The notes: generated from the sequence alone by a model not told the origin. A DNA stretch of 6,101 bases from JBAXGE01 sp044344145 (GCA_044344145.1 JBIJDM010000185.1:1-6101); one strand, 5' to 3'; numbered from the stretch's first letter, positions 1 to 5,558 are shown. Made by a program: numbers and translations.

Positions 1-44
1 TCCGCAAAATCCATTCCCGTCGCCACCCTCCGGAGCAACGACAT
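1..44 (-). CDS. Possible 5' end of a gene leaving the window on the left (partial)
   Basis: Reading leftward from an ATG at 44, the frame stays open to the edge and gives 14 residues, MSLLRRVATGMDFA. The frame is also open upstream of this ATG. A perfect TATAAT lies at 75-70 on the same strand, about 26 bases before the ATG. Against this, the purine run GAGGG at 50-46 is only one base from the ATG, too close for a normal ribosome binding site. A second in-frame ATG at 14 has GGAGGG at 31-26, eleven bases away, which is too far. It would be the next gene after the propeller protein in the same direction. Fourteen residues are too few to assign a family, and this may not be a gene. Confidence 0.25.
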   Translation of the reverse strand, partial: MSLLRRVATGMDFA

Positions 45-69
45 ACCCTCACGGCCAAATATTCTGAGA

Positions 70-75
70 ATTATA
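70..75 (-). promoter_or_regulatory. Candidate -10 box (TATAAT)
   Basis: The minus strand reads a perfect TATAAT from 75 to 70, inside a small AT-rich island in otherwise C-rich DNA. No good -35 box lies at 16-18 bases; the nearest resemblance is TTGCGT at 101-96, with a 20-base gap. The island also holds a short inverted repeat, ATTCT-G-AGAAT (61-71). If used, transcription would start near 63 and the ATG at 44 would be the first start codon met. Confidence 0.25.
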
Positions 76-151
76 TTACCCCCCAACCCCACCCCACGCA
101 AACTATCCACCCATGAAATCCTGATAATCCGTACCCACCATCCCGACCGCG

Positions 152-1702
152 TCATTCGTTACGCGCCACCGGCACATATTCCATCCGATACAACATCGTC
201 CCCTTGATCCCCAAAAATTCCACCCCGCCTTCCGGCGTAAAGCGCGGCGACCCCGCCAGCACGCCGTCATACCCCGTGCCCGCCTGCCCATCCAGCACCA
301 CCACCCACTTGTTGCCCTGCAACGCCCGATACGCCATATGTTTACCATCAGCACTAAATACCAGTCCCGCCGCATCGTCATACGCTGGACTGCTCTGACC
401 GTCCATCACCACAAAGCGCTGCGCCCCGCGCCCCGCGCTATACGCCACATGGGTACTGTCGGGACTGAAGCTCAGACTCGTAATCGCGTCATATTCCGCC
501 CCTGCCACGGCATCCACCACCACCAGCGCCTTACCGCCGCGCAGCGCCACATACGCCACGCGTTTGCTGTCCGGGCTGAATAGCATGGTGTTAATCCCGG
601 CATACTCTCCCTCGGTCTTGCCCGCCACCACCGCGCAGGCCTTCGTATCCCGCCGCGCGCCATACAACACGCGCTGGCTGTCGGGGCTGAAGCACAGCGT
701 CTTGGCCGCGATGCCATCAAACACCGTCCCCGCCTGCCCATCCACCACCACGCGCTGTTGCTCGCCGTCCAACGCCACATACGCCACGCGTTTGCTGTCC
801 GGGCTGAATACCAACTCACCATCCGCCACGCCATCATGCCCACTGCCTGCCCGCCCATCCACCACCACCAGCCACTTCGCCCCGTGCCGGGCGCGATACG
901 CCAACCGCCGGCCATTCGGGCTGAACACCGGCGTCCCCACCGCATCATATTCCACCCCCGCCTGCTCATCGTGCACCACGCGCCAGCGGTTGCCCATTTT
1001 CGCCCCATACGCCACATGCTGACTGTCGGCACTAAACATCGGCTCCCCCAGCAGCGTGTCGTATGCTGCACCCACTTTGCCATCCACCCACACCGCCCAC
1101 TTCGCCCCCTGCCGCACCGCATACATCAGCCGTCGGCTGTCCGGACTCAGCACCGGATTGCCCACCGCATCAAACCCCGGCCCTTCCCGGCCATCCACCA
1201 CCACACATTCCTGGCTGCCCGTCTGCACGTTGTACACCACGCGCGCACTGTCCGCGCTGAAAATCGGCAAGCCAAATCCCGCATATACCTTTTGCGCGCT
1301 GCCATCCACCACCATAAACTGCCGCTCCCCTCGCTGCGCCCAGTGCGCCAACCGTTTCCCGTCGGGACTAAACACCAGCGCCGCCACCCGCTTGTAGAGC
1401 GTTTCCGTATCCGTGTCGGGGTCCACATCCGTGTCCGTCCTCCCATCCACCACCACACTGAATTTCGGCCCGCGCGGAATGACATACGCGAAATGCCGCC
1501 CATCAGCGCTGAACGTGGGGAACAAAATCTGCGTATCCATCGGCCCCAGCCGCGTCTCCTTCAACCGATACCCCACCGGCGCCCGCGCCGCAGCCGTCCG
1601 CACCGGCGGCGTCCACCCCGGCACCACCCCACCCTCCGGCGGCGCCGCCAACAACACCCCACCCCACACCACCGCCAACCCAATAATTTGTTCCATTTTC
1701 AT
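152..1702 (-). CDS. Secreted PD40/TolB-like beta-propeller protein, twelve repeat units
   Basis: The protein has about 516 residues and no recognisable catalytic domain. The N-terminus (MKMEQ, then a hydrophobic run of about 15 residues ending LLAA, then PPEGG) looks like a signal peptide, so the protein probably acts outside the cytoplasm. After a short Pro/Ala-rich linker come twelve units starting F-S-P/A-D-S/G, each with the pattern FSPDSxRVAY, VVVDG, GxxYD. These resemble PD40/TolB-type propeller blades, which usually form binding or scaffolding surfaces. The first unit carries an Asp/Thr-rich insertion and the last is truncated. The frame is open from a GTG at 1711, with ATGs at 1708, 1702 and 1696. 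I chose 1702 because GAGG at 1714-1711 is then 8 bases away. It is third in a minus-strand cluster after two lipoprotein genes, with a 103-base gap holding a possible structured leader. Its partner and ligand are unknown. Confidence 0.85.
   Translation of the reverse strand: MKMEQIIGLAVVWGGVLLAAPPEGGVVPGWTPPVRTAAARAPVGYRLKETRLGPMDTQILFPTFSADGRHFAYVIPRGPKFSVVVDGRTDTDVDPDTDTETLYKRVAALVFSPDGKRLAHWAQRGERQFMVVDGSAQKVYAGFGLPIFSADSARVVYNVQTGSQECVVVDGREGPGFDAVGNPVLSPDSRRLMYAVRQGAKWAVWVDGKVGAAYDTLLGEPMFSADSQHVAYGAKMGNRWRVVHDEQAGVEYDAVGTPVFSPNGRRLAYRARHGAKWLVVVDGRAGSGHDGVADGELVFSPDSKRVAYVALDGEQQRVVVDGQAGTVFDGIAAKTLCFSPDSQRVLYGARRDTKACAVVAGKTEGEYAGINTMLFSPDSKRVAYVALRGGKALVVVDAVAGAEYDAITSLSFSPDSTHVAYSAGRGAQRFVVMDGQSSPAYDDAAGLVFSADGKHMAYRALQGNKWVVVLDGQAGTGYDGVLAGSPRFTPEGGVEFLGIKGTMLYRMEYVPVARNE
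173..1513 (-). repeat. Twelve tandem PD40-like units within the propeller gene
   Basis: Counted in residues from the GTG at 1711, units begin at 67, 114, 151, 188, 226, 263, 302, 341, 378, 415, 452 and 491. Spacing is 37-39 residues, except for 47 after the first unit, which holds an insertion. Each opens with F(or L)-S/T-P/A-D/N/E-S/G and has VVVDG or a variant about 20 residues later. Unit 5 (VVHDE) and unit 8 (VVAGK) depart most from the VVVDG motif. The units differ at the DNA level, which indicates an old array rather than a recent expansion. Confidence 0.85.
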
Positions 1703-1710
1703 CCGCATCA

Positions 1711-1714
1711 CCTC
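1711..1714 (-). promoter_or_regulatory. Ribosome binding site of the propeller gene (GAGG)
   Basis: GAGG read from 1714 to 1711 is 8 bases from the ATG at 1702 but only 2 bases from the ATG at 1708, and it overlaps the GTG at 1711. It therefore favours 1702 as the start. It directly abuts one arm of the inverted repeat at 1715-1723. Confidence 0.6.
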
Positions 1715-1796
1715 GCCAGATTTGTCGCCGCTTCATCCCTCATCCTACTCCCAACCCACCTGTGGGTCCACAGGCGCTCGGACGCCAAAATCTGGC
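1715..1796 (-). promoter_or_regulatory. Candidate structured mRNA leader before the propeller gene
   Basis: In the minus-strand transcript, GCCAGATTT (1796-1788) can pair over 9 bases with AAATCTGGC (1723-1715), closing a domain of 64 bases. Inside lie GGCG-loop-CGCC (1786-1773), CCTGTGG-AC-CCACAGG (1774-1759) and ACCCAC-AG-GTGGGT (1767-1754). The last two share bases and cannot form together. The closing stem ends immediately before the GAGG ribosome binding site. This resembles a cis-acting translational switch, but I match it to no known riboswitch class. Alternatively, the hairpins could be the end of the lipoprotein transcript; no U-run follows them. Confidence 0.35.
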
Positions 1797-1805
1797 CACG
1801 ACTCA

Positions 1806-2357
1806 CTACCGATCAAAATCCTTGGTATGCCAACCGGTACTCATCCACGAGTTAAGCTTTTCGGCAATCTTCGCAAACTCCAGAAAAAGAAAGTCGTGAG
1901 AGCGGTCGGACGTATCGGTCGTTGTGATCCGTGCCACCATATCGCGGTGCCCAAAGGCCCAGAACTCCGTAACATAACGAAGATGATGGGTTTCCGCGTT
2001 TGGATTTGAATCGCAATACATCATGACATTGATAATCAGCATCGGATTACGCCCCGGCCGGGGCGCTACAAAGGTGTTGCCGTTTTTCTTGCCTTCAGTG
2101 TTGAGATCACTCATGAGTTGCGCTTCATAGTCTAACTTGGTCTCACGGTAATCACTCACCTCAAATCCGAAACTAAAGTTCACCTTCGTGGTGATCTCCT
2201 CATTCCGGTGCGGCGGTTCCTCATACGACTCCGGCGGCAGCGCCGCCTCCTGCTCATACGAATCCTCCGGCCCGGCGAGCAGCGCATCGCACCCCGACAA
2301 TAAACCAACCAACCCCAACACCAAGCCCAACCCCACAATGCCCAACGCGCGTTTCAT
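1806..2357 (-). CDS. Putative lipoprotein of unknown family, second tandem copy
   Basis: The protein has 183 residues. Its N-terminus (MKR, a Gly/Leu-rich hydrophobic run, then LSGC with the cysteine at residue 23) is a typical lipoprotein signal with lipobox, so it should be lipid-anchored on a membrane outside the cytoplasm. The mature part starts with an acidic stretch (GPEDSYEQEAALPPESY, residues 29-45). Motifs shared with its paralogue follow: HRNEEITT, GNTFVAP-PGRNP (93-105), RYVTEFWAFGHR (127-138) and a C-terminal GWHTKDFDR. The frame extends upstream to a start at 2459, but that would overlap the neighbouring gene and bury the signal peptide. The ATG at 2357 has GGAG at 2366-2363, 5 bases away. 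I recognise no domain and assign no function. It lies 59 bases after the first copy, probably in the same transcript. Confidence 0.8.
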   Translation of the reverse strand: MKRALGIVGLGLVLGLVGLLSGCDALLAGPEDSYEQEAALPPESYEEPPHRNEEITTKVNFSFGFEVSDYRETKLDYEAQLMSDLNTEGKKNGNTFVAPRPGRNPMLIINVMMYCDSNPNAETHHLRYVTEFWAFGHRDMVARITTTDTSDRSHDFLFLEFAKIAEKLNSWMSTGWHTKDFDR

Positions 2358-2362
2358 GACTG

Positions 2363-2366
2363 CTCC
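2363..2366 (-). promoter_or_regulatory. Ribosome binding site of the second lipoprotein copy (GGAG)
   Basis: GGAG is 5 bases before the ATG at 2357. It settles the start at the MKRALG signal peptide rather than at the upstream in-frame start at 2459. Confidence 0.65.
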
Positions 2367-2416
2367 ATATCTGTTTGGCAACGAATATCCTGAAACTAAA
2401 ATCTGACCGTGACTTA

Positions 2417-2941
2417 CTACCGATCCAGATCCTTGGTATGCCACCCGCCGATGATCCAAGAGTATATCTCCCGGCTTAAATCCAATGTGGCCGTTGAATC
2501 ATCGCTGGTCTTGATCTGCGTTATCGGCTCTCGGTGTCCAAATGCCCAAAACTCCGTCACATAACGGTATTGCTGCACATTACCGATATAACCCGCCAAA
2601 TAGATAGTGGTCCGGATCAACAGTTGCGGATTTCGCCCCGGCTTGGGGGCAATAAAAGTATTCCCGTCCTTGACACCACACTTGTTGAGTTGCACCAATA
2701 AATCCGATTCAAACACGATACAATCTAGCTCTGCGTCCGTAGGATCCATCAACTGATATCCAAAGTTTAAGTTGATCGTCGTGGTAATCTCCTCATTCCG
2801 ATGCGGCAGTTCCCGATATGACTCCGGCGGTAACGCCGCCTCCTGCTCATACGAATCCTCCGGCCCGGTGAGTAGCGCCTCACAACCCACCAACATCCCC
2901 AAACCCAGCACCAACCCCAAAATGCCCAAAGCGCGTTTCAT
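2417..2941 (-). CDS. Putative lipoprotein of unknown family, first tandem copy
   Basis: The protein has 174 residues. The signal peptide MKRALGILGLVLGLGMLVGC ends in the lipobox LVGC with the cysteine at residue 20. The mature chain repeats the paralogue's plan: acidic GPEDSYEQEAALPPESY (26-42), HRNEEITT, GNTFIAP-PGRNP (93-105), RYVTEFWAFGHR (126-137) and the terminal GWHTKDLDR. The central part (residues 60-92) and the stretch between GHR and GWHTKD are the most divergent. The start at 2941 is supported by a strong GGAGGAG site 3 bases upstream. A small hairpin, TTACC-aaca-GGTAA (2964-2951), sits just before this site in the mRNA. It is the first gene of the minus-strand cluster and diverges from the flippase-like gene. 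The function is unknown; conserved Trp, Phe and His in the shared motifs suggest a structured beta-rich core, which is inference. Confidence 0.82.
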   Translation of the reverse strand: MKRALGILGLVLGLGMLVGCEALLTGPEDSYEQEAALPPESYRELPHRNEEITTTINLNFGYQLMDPTDAELDCIVFESDLLVQLNKCGVKDGNTFIAPKPGRNPQLLIRTTIYLAGYIGNVQQYRYVTEFWAFGHREPITQIKTSDDSTATLDLSREIYSWIIGGWHTKDLDR

Positions 2942-2979
2942 GACTCCTCCTTACCTGTTGGTAACGATTGCCTTGCCGC

Positions 2980-3008
2980 ACTAAATTAAACCCCTGGACG
3001 TGAATCAA
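2980..3008 (-). promoter_or_regulatory. Candidate promoter of the lipoprotein/propeller cluster
   Basis: On the minus strand, TTGATT (3008-3003) and TTTAGT (2985-2980) are separated by 17 bases, a sigma70-like arrangement with four of six matches in each box. Transcription would start near 2973, leaving about 30 bases before the ATG at 2941. No comparable promoter is evident before the other two genes, which fits a single transcript. Confidence 0.35.
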
Positions 3009-3090
3009 ACCCATCAACCTCGCCAACCCACGCCCTCCATTTTAACCCCGCCTACCCACCCCACCAAGACATTAATGCCCCAAACGACCT

Positions 3091-3151
3091 TCCCCCCGTC
3101 CCATCAGTGTTTATCTGCGTTCATCTGTGGTTTCACTCTCCCCCCGTCCCA
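3091..3151. repeat. Period-10 repeat flanked by a 13-base direct repeat
   Basis: Three degenerate 10-base units, catcagtgtt (3102-3111), tatctgcgtt (3112-3121) and catctgtggt (3122-3131), are bounded by two exact copies of tccccccgtccca (3091-3103 and 3139-3151). From general knowledge, similar 'atctgcgttcatctgtggtt' strings recur between genes in several bacterial phyla, including Verrucomicrobia. I cannot confirm its copy number here. Confidence 0.6.
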
Positions 3152-3159
3152 CCGTCCCC

Positions 3160-3194
3160 CAATTCGTAATTGTTAATTCGTAATTCGTAATTGA
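3160..3194. repeat. Period-7 AT-rich tandem repeat (TAATTCG)
   Basis: Five consecutive 7-base units: caattcg, taattgt, taattcg, taattcg and taattga. It is an AT-rich island in C-rich DNA. Its last unit runs into the TTGACT that could serve as the -35 box of the next gene. Strings of this type ('aattcgtaattcgtaatt') are known as dispersed intergenic repeats in several bacterial groups. Confidence 0.6.
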
Positions 3195-3225
3195 CTCCCC
3201 AACCCCCATCCGTCTAATCTATACT
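3191..3225 (+). promoter_or_regulatory. Candidate promoter of the flippase-like/gpsA pair
   Basis: TTGACT (3191-3196) is a good -35 box. At 18 bases follows TAATCT (3215-3220), a weak -10 box. The better hexamer TATACT (3220-3225) is 23 bases away, too far to pair with it. Either would start transcription about 20-25 bases before the TTG at 3251. The exact -10 is unresolved. Confidence 0.35.
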
Positions 3226-3238
3226 CTTTTACGCGCCC

Positions 3239-3243
3239 AGGAG
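3239..3243 (+). promoter_or_regulatory. Ribosome binding site (AGGAG) fixing a TTG start
   Basis: AGGAG lies 7 bases before the TTG at 3251. No in-frame ATG is available before residue 68, so this site decides the start. It keeps the first membrane helix in the protein. Confidence 0.7.
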
Positions 3244-3250
3244 TCACGTT

Positions 3251-4531
3251 TTGAACGATAAGTCATGGTGGAAAAAACTACTTAAGACCCTCGTCAAGGT
3301 CAGCATTGCCGTGCTGGGCCTCTGGTGGGTTCTCACCCACACCCCTTGGGATGATCAGGCCGACCTCCCCACCGGCACCCAGATCCGCAACGTCCGCCTC
3401 GAGCAGGATGTCACCGTCACGGTCATCCCCAAAACCGCCACCGCTTCCACCATGCCCAGCACCCTCATGGTGCGCTTCCCCAAAACGCCCGTTAAAGTCA
3501 GCCTCGCCGAAGGTGCATCCACCCAAATCTCCTCCCTCGTCATCAGTCAGGATACCGTCGGCATCCCCGCCGAACTCGAAATCCCCATCACTCTGCTGGC
3601 CGTGGTGGACAAACGCCCGCCCGTCCATGAGGGCCTGCGCACGCTGATCACCAATGCCAACCCCTGGTACCTGCTGGCTGCGTGGGCCATCCTCTTTGTC
3701 CCCTTCCTCGTCACCGCCTGGCGCTGGCGTGCCCTGCTGCAGGTCCAGAACGTCCACCTCCCCTACGGCAAATGCCTCGCCCTCACCTTCGTGGGCCAGT
3801 TCTACTCCACCTTCCTCCCCGGTATCACCGGCGGTGATCTGGTCAAAATCGTCTACACCGCCCGCATGATCGGCAGCAAAACCAAAAGCACCATCACCAT
3901 CCTCCTCGACCGCGTCATCGGGCTGGTCGCGGTGGTCCTCATCGCCGGCGTCTCCGCCGCCATTCAGGCCCCCGGCAACCCCGTCATGCTCAAAGTCGCC
4001 CTGCTCATTCTCAGCGCCATGGCCGTGGGCTTCCTCGGCACCGCCATCTATTTCTCCGCCCGCGGCCGCGCCCTGTTCCGCATTGACCGCGTCCTCGGCC
4101 ATTCGCGCATGCCCGATATTGTGCGCCGCATTGATGAAGTCATGCTCGAATACCGCCGCGGGTGGCGCGTGCTGGTGCTGGGTCTGATCGTCAGCATCAT
4201 CTCGCAGTTGCTCCTGCCCATCAGCGTCTGGCTGGCCGGGCTGGCCTTCGGCGTCAGCAATGCCCACCTCGGCCATTACCTCGCGTTCGTCCCGCTGGCC
4301 CTGCTCGCCGGCAGCGTCCCGCTGTCCCCGCCCCAGGGCTTCGGCGTGATCGAATATGTGATGTTCTATTTCTTCTGTCAGGGCAACCTGACCACCGCCG
4401 CTCAGGCGTTTGCCCTCGCTCAGGCCGTGCGCTTCCTGCCGATTCTCTGGAATCTGCTGGGCGCCTACTGGGTTGTCCGCGGCGGCTACAGCCGGCACGA
4501 TGCCCAACAACAAGAAAAAACCATGGAGTAA
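3251..4531 (+). CDS. Flippase-like integral membrane protein (LPG_synthase_TM / UPF0104 type)
   Basis: The protein has 426 residues. Residues 137-410 form a polytopic membrane region with hydrophobic segments near 137-157, 214-240, 246-268, 304-333, 341-356 and 383-408. It carries the marks of the LPG_synthase_TM superfamily (YbhN, AglD, the MprF flippase part): GQFYSTFLPGITGGDLVK (182-199), LLDRVIGL (218-225) and PLSPPQGFGVIE (357-368). Members move lipids or lipid-linked groups across the membrane or accompany glycosyltransferases; the substrate here is unknown. No lysyl-transferase domain is present, so it is not a complete MprF. A first helix (about 12-29) and about 105 mostly beta-like residues (31-135) precede the core and probably face outside the membrane, an extension absent from short YbhN-type proteins. 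The start is TTG. It is followed after four bases by gpsA, whose ribosome binding site lies within its last codons. Confidence 0.88.
   Translation: MNDKSWWKKLLKTLVKVSIAVLGLWWVLTHTPWDDQADLPTGTQIRNVRLEQDVTVTVIPKTATASTMPSTLMVRFPKTPVKVSLAEGASTQISSLVISQDTVGIPAELEIPITLLAVVDKRPPVHEGLRTLITNANPWYLLAAWAILFVPFLVTAWRWRALLQVQNVHLPYGKCLALTFVGQFYSTFLPGITGGDLVKIVYTARMIGSKTKSTITILLDRVIGLVAVVLIAGVSAAIQAPGNPVMLKVALLILSAMAVGFLGTAIYFSARGRALFRIDRVLGHSRMPDIVRRIDEVMLEYRRGWRVLVLGLIVSIISQLLLPISVWLAGLAFGVSNAHLGHYLAFVPLALLAGSVPLSPPQGFGVIEYVMFYFFCQGNLTTAAQAFALAQAVRFLPILWNLLGAYWVVRGGYSRHDAQQQEKTME
4525..4528 (+). promoter_or_regulatory. Ribosome binding site of gpsA (GGAG) within the preceding gene
   Basis: GGAG overlaps the last two sense codons (ATG GAG) of the flippase-like gene, just before its TAA, and is 7 bases from the TTG at 4536. 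The alternative ATG at 4500 has no purine-rich site before it. The placement suggests translational coupling. Confidence 0.7.
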
Positions 4532-4535
4532 TCCC

Positions 4536-5555
4536 TTGCCCAATTCCCTGCCCAAAGCTCCGCGTGTCACGGTCATCGGCGATGGTGCCATGGGCACCGT
4601 CTGTGCCCTGATTCTGGCCGAAAAGGGCCTGCCCACCACCCTCTGGGGCATCGAGTTCGACCGGCTCGATGCCATGCGCCGCACGCGCACCAACAGCCGC
4701 TATCTGCCCGGCGTGACGCTGCCCGAAAAACTCCAGTACCAAGCCGACGCCGCCACCGCGCTGGCCGGGGCCCAGCTTGTCGTCTCCGCCGTGCCCACCC
4801 AATTCCTGCGCAGCGTCATGACCCGCATGGCCCCGCTCATGCCCTCCGGCGTGCCCGTAGTCAGCGTCACCAAAGGCGTGGAAATCTCCACCATGGAACG
4901 CCCCAGCGAGATCCTCGCCGATACCCTCGGCGACCGGCCGTTGGTGGTCCTATCGGGCCCGTCCGTGGCCAGCGAAATGGCCGCGCGCATGACCTGCCTG
5001 ATGGTCGCCGCCACGCCCGATGCCGCTCTGCGCGTCTGGGTGCAGACCCTCTTCACCACCAGCTATCTGCGCGTCTACCGCAGCGATGACATCCTCGGCG
5101 TGGAAATGGCCGGCGCCACCAAAAACGTCATCGCCATCGCCGCGGGCATCCTCGACGGCATGCACGCGGGCAACAACGCCAAAGCCGCCCTGCTCGCCCG
5201 CGGCCTGGTCGAAATCACCCGCCTCGGTGTGGCCATGGGCGCCAAACCCGAAACCTTCACCGGCCTCGCGGGCCTCGGTGACCTCGTCACCACCTGCGTC
5301 GCCCCCGAGGGCCGCAACCGCAGCTTCGGCGAACTCATCGGCAAAGGCCACACCGCCGACGAAGCCCTGCAAAAACTCGCCGGCGTCGTCGAAGGCATGC
5401 CCACCGCCCGCGCCGTCGTCGAACTGGCCCAACGCTACAAAGTAGACATGCCCATCACCCGCGCCCTCTACAGTGTCCTCTTCGAAAACGTCTCGCCCAC
5501 CAAAGCCCTCCACCAACTCATGACCCGCGACCTCAAAGACGAGGACGTCCTGTAA
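4536..5555 (+). CDS. gpsA: NAD(P)+-dependent glycerol-3-phosphate dehydrogenase
   Basis: This cytoplasmic enzyme reduces dihydroxyacetone phosphate to sn-glycerol 3-phosphate with NAD(P)H, supplying the backbone for phospholipid synthesis. Numbering from the TTG at 4536 gives 339 residues, the usual GpsA length. The Rossmann motif GDGAMG is at 15-20, followed by SAVPTQF (84-90), VTKGVE (111-116, catalytic-type lysine 113), LSGPSVASEMA (139-149), GATKN (193-197, second conserved lysine 196), ARGLVEITRLG (221-231), GLAGLGDLVTTC (243-254) and GRNRSFG (259-265). All key family motifs are intact. The frame is open back to 4410, with an ATG at 4500 that would overlap the previous gene by 32 bases and add a poorly conserved Lys/Pro-rich tail. 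I prefer the TTG because GGAG lies 7 bases upstream, the same start design as the preceding gene. Probably co-transcribed with the flippase-like gene. Confidence 0.96.
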   Translation: MPNSLPKAPRVTVIGDGAMGTVCALILAEKGLPTTLWGIEFDRLDAMRRTRTNSRYLPGVTLPEKLQYQADAATALAGAQLVVSAVPTQFLRSVMTRMAPLMPSGVPVVSVTKGVEISTMERPSEILADTLGDRPLVVLSGPSVASEMAARMTCLMVAATPDAALRVWVQTLFTTSYLRVYRSDDILGVEMAGATKNVIAIAAGILDGMHAGNNAKAALLARGLVEITRLGVAMGAKPETFTGLAGLGDLVTTCVAPEGRNRSFGELIGKGHTADEALQKLAGVVEGMPTARAVVELAQRYKVDMPITRALYSVLFENVSPTKALHQLMTRDLKDEDVL

Positions 5556-5558
5556 ACC

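Larger units (their letters stand above)
1789..2985 (-). repeat. Tandem duplication covering the lipoprotein genes and their flanks
   Basis: The similarity is not limited to the coding parts. The bases following the second copy (aaaatctggccacgactc, from 1789 on the plus strand) match those following the first copy (aaaatctgaccgtgactt, from 2398), a spacing of 609 bases. The stretches before the two start codons are also alike over about 40 bases. A perfectly identical 35-base block lies at 2241-2275 and 2834-2868, over the codons for the acidic N-terminal motif. Other regions have drifted heavily. Confidence 0.75.
2942..3250. other. Divergent intergenic region between lipoprotein and flippase-like genes
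   Basis: No convincing gene lies in these 309 bases. The minus-strand side holds the ribosome binding site, a small hairpin and a candidate promoter for the lipoprotein genes. The centre (about 3020-3090) is C-rich and unremarkable. The plus-strand side holds a period-10 repeat between two 13-base direct repeats, a period-7 AT-rich repeat, then the candidate promoter and ribosome binding site of the flippase-like gene. Confidence 0.7.

Noticed and set aside
79..95. Possible G-quadruplex on the minus strand
   Set aside because: Only three closely spaced G-runs are present, and a fourth of at least three bases would need a long loop.
472..1122. Minus-strand frame of 216 residues rich in Trp, Met and Arg
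   Set aside because: Same-strand frame shift of the propeller repeats. Composition is unnatural and there is no independent start signal.
758..1855. Long plus-strand open frame of 365 residues, rich in His, Pro and Arg
   Set aside because: It is antisense to the propeller gene. Its repeated 'IHHH' motif is merely the complement of the VVVDG codons, and it runs across several features without a plausible domain.
3091..3194. CRISPR array
   Set aside because: Repeat units are 7 or 10 bases long with no spacers, so these are simple tandem repeats.
4410..4535. N-terminal extension of gpsA by up to 42 residues
   Set aside because: It would lie mostly within the flippase-like gene, lacks a ribosome binding site at 4410 or 4500, and exceeds the usual GpsA length.
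3278..4693. Minus-strand open frame of 471 residues, very rich in Gly, Asp, Glu and Ala
   Set aside because: It is antisense to the flippase-like gene and gpsA, and it stays open because of strong C-ending codon bias. It has no domain, and both sense genes are convincing.
4950..5516. Minus-strand open frame of 188 residues
   Set aside because: Antisense shadow of gpsA with low-complexity Gly/Ala/Asp composition.
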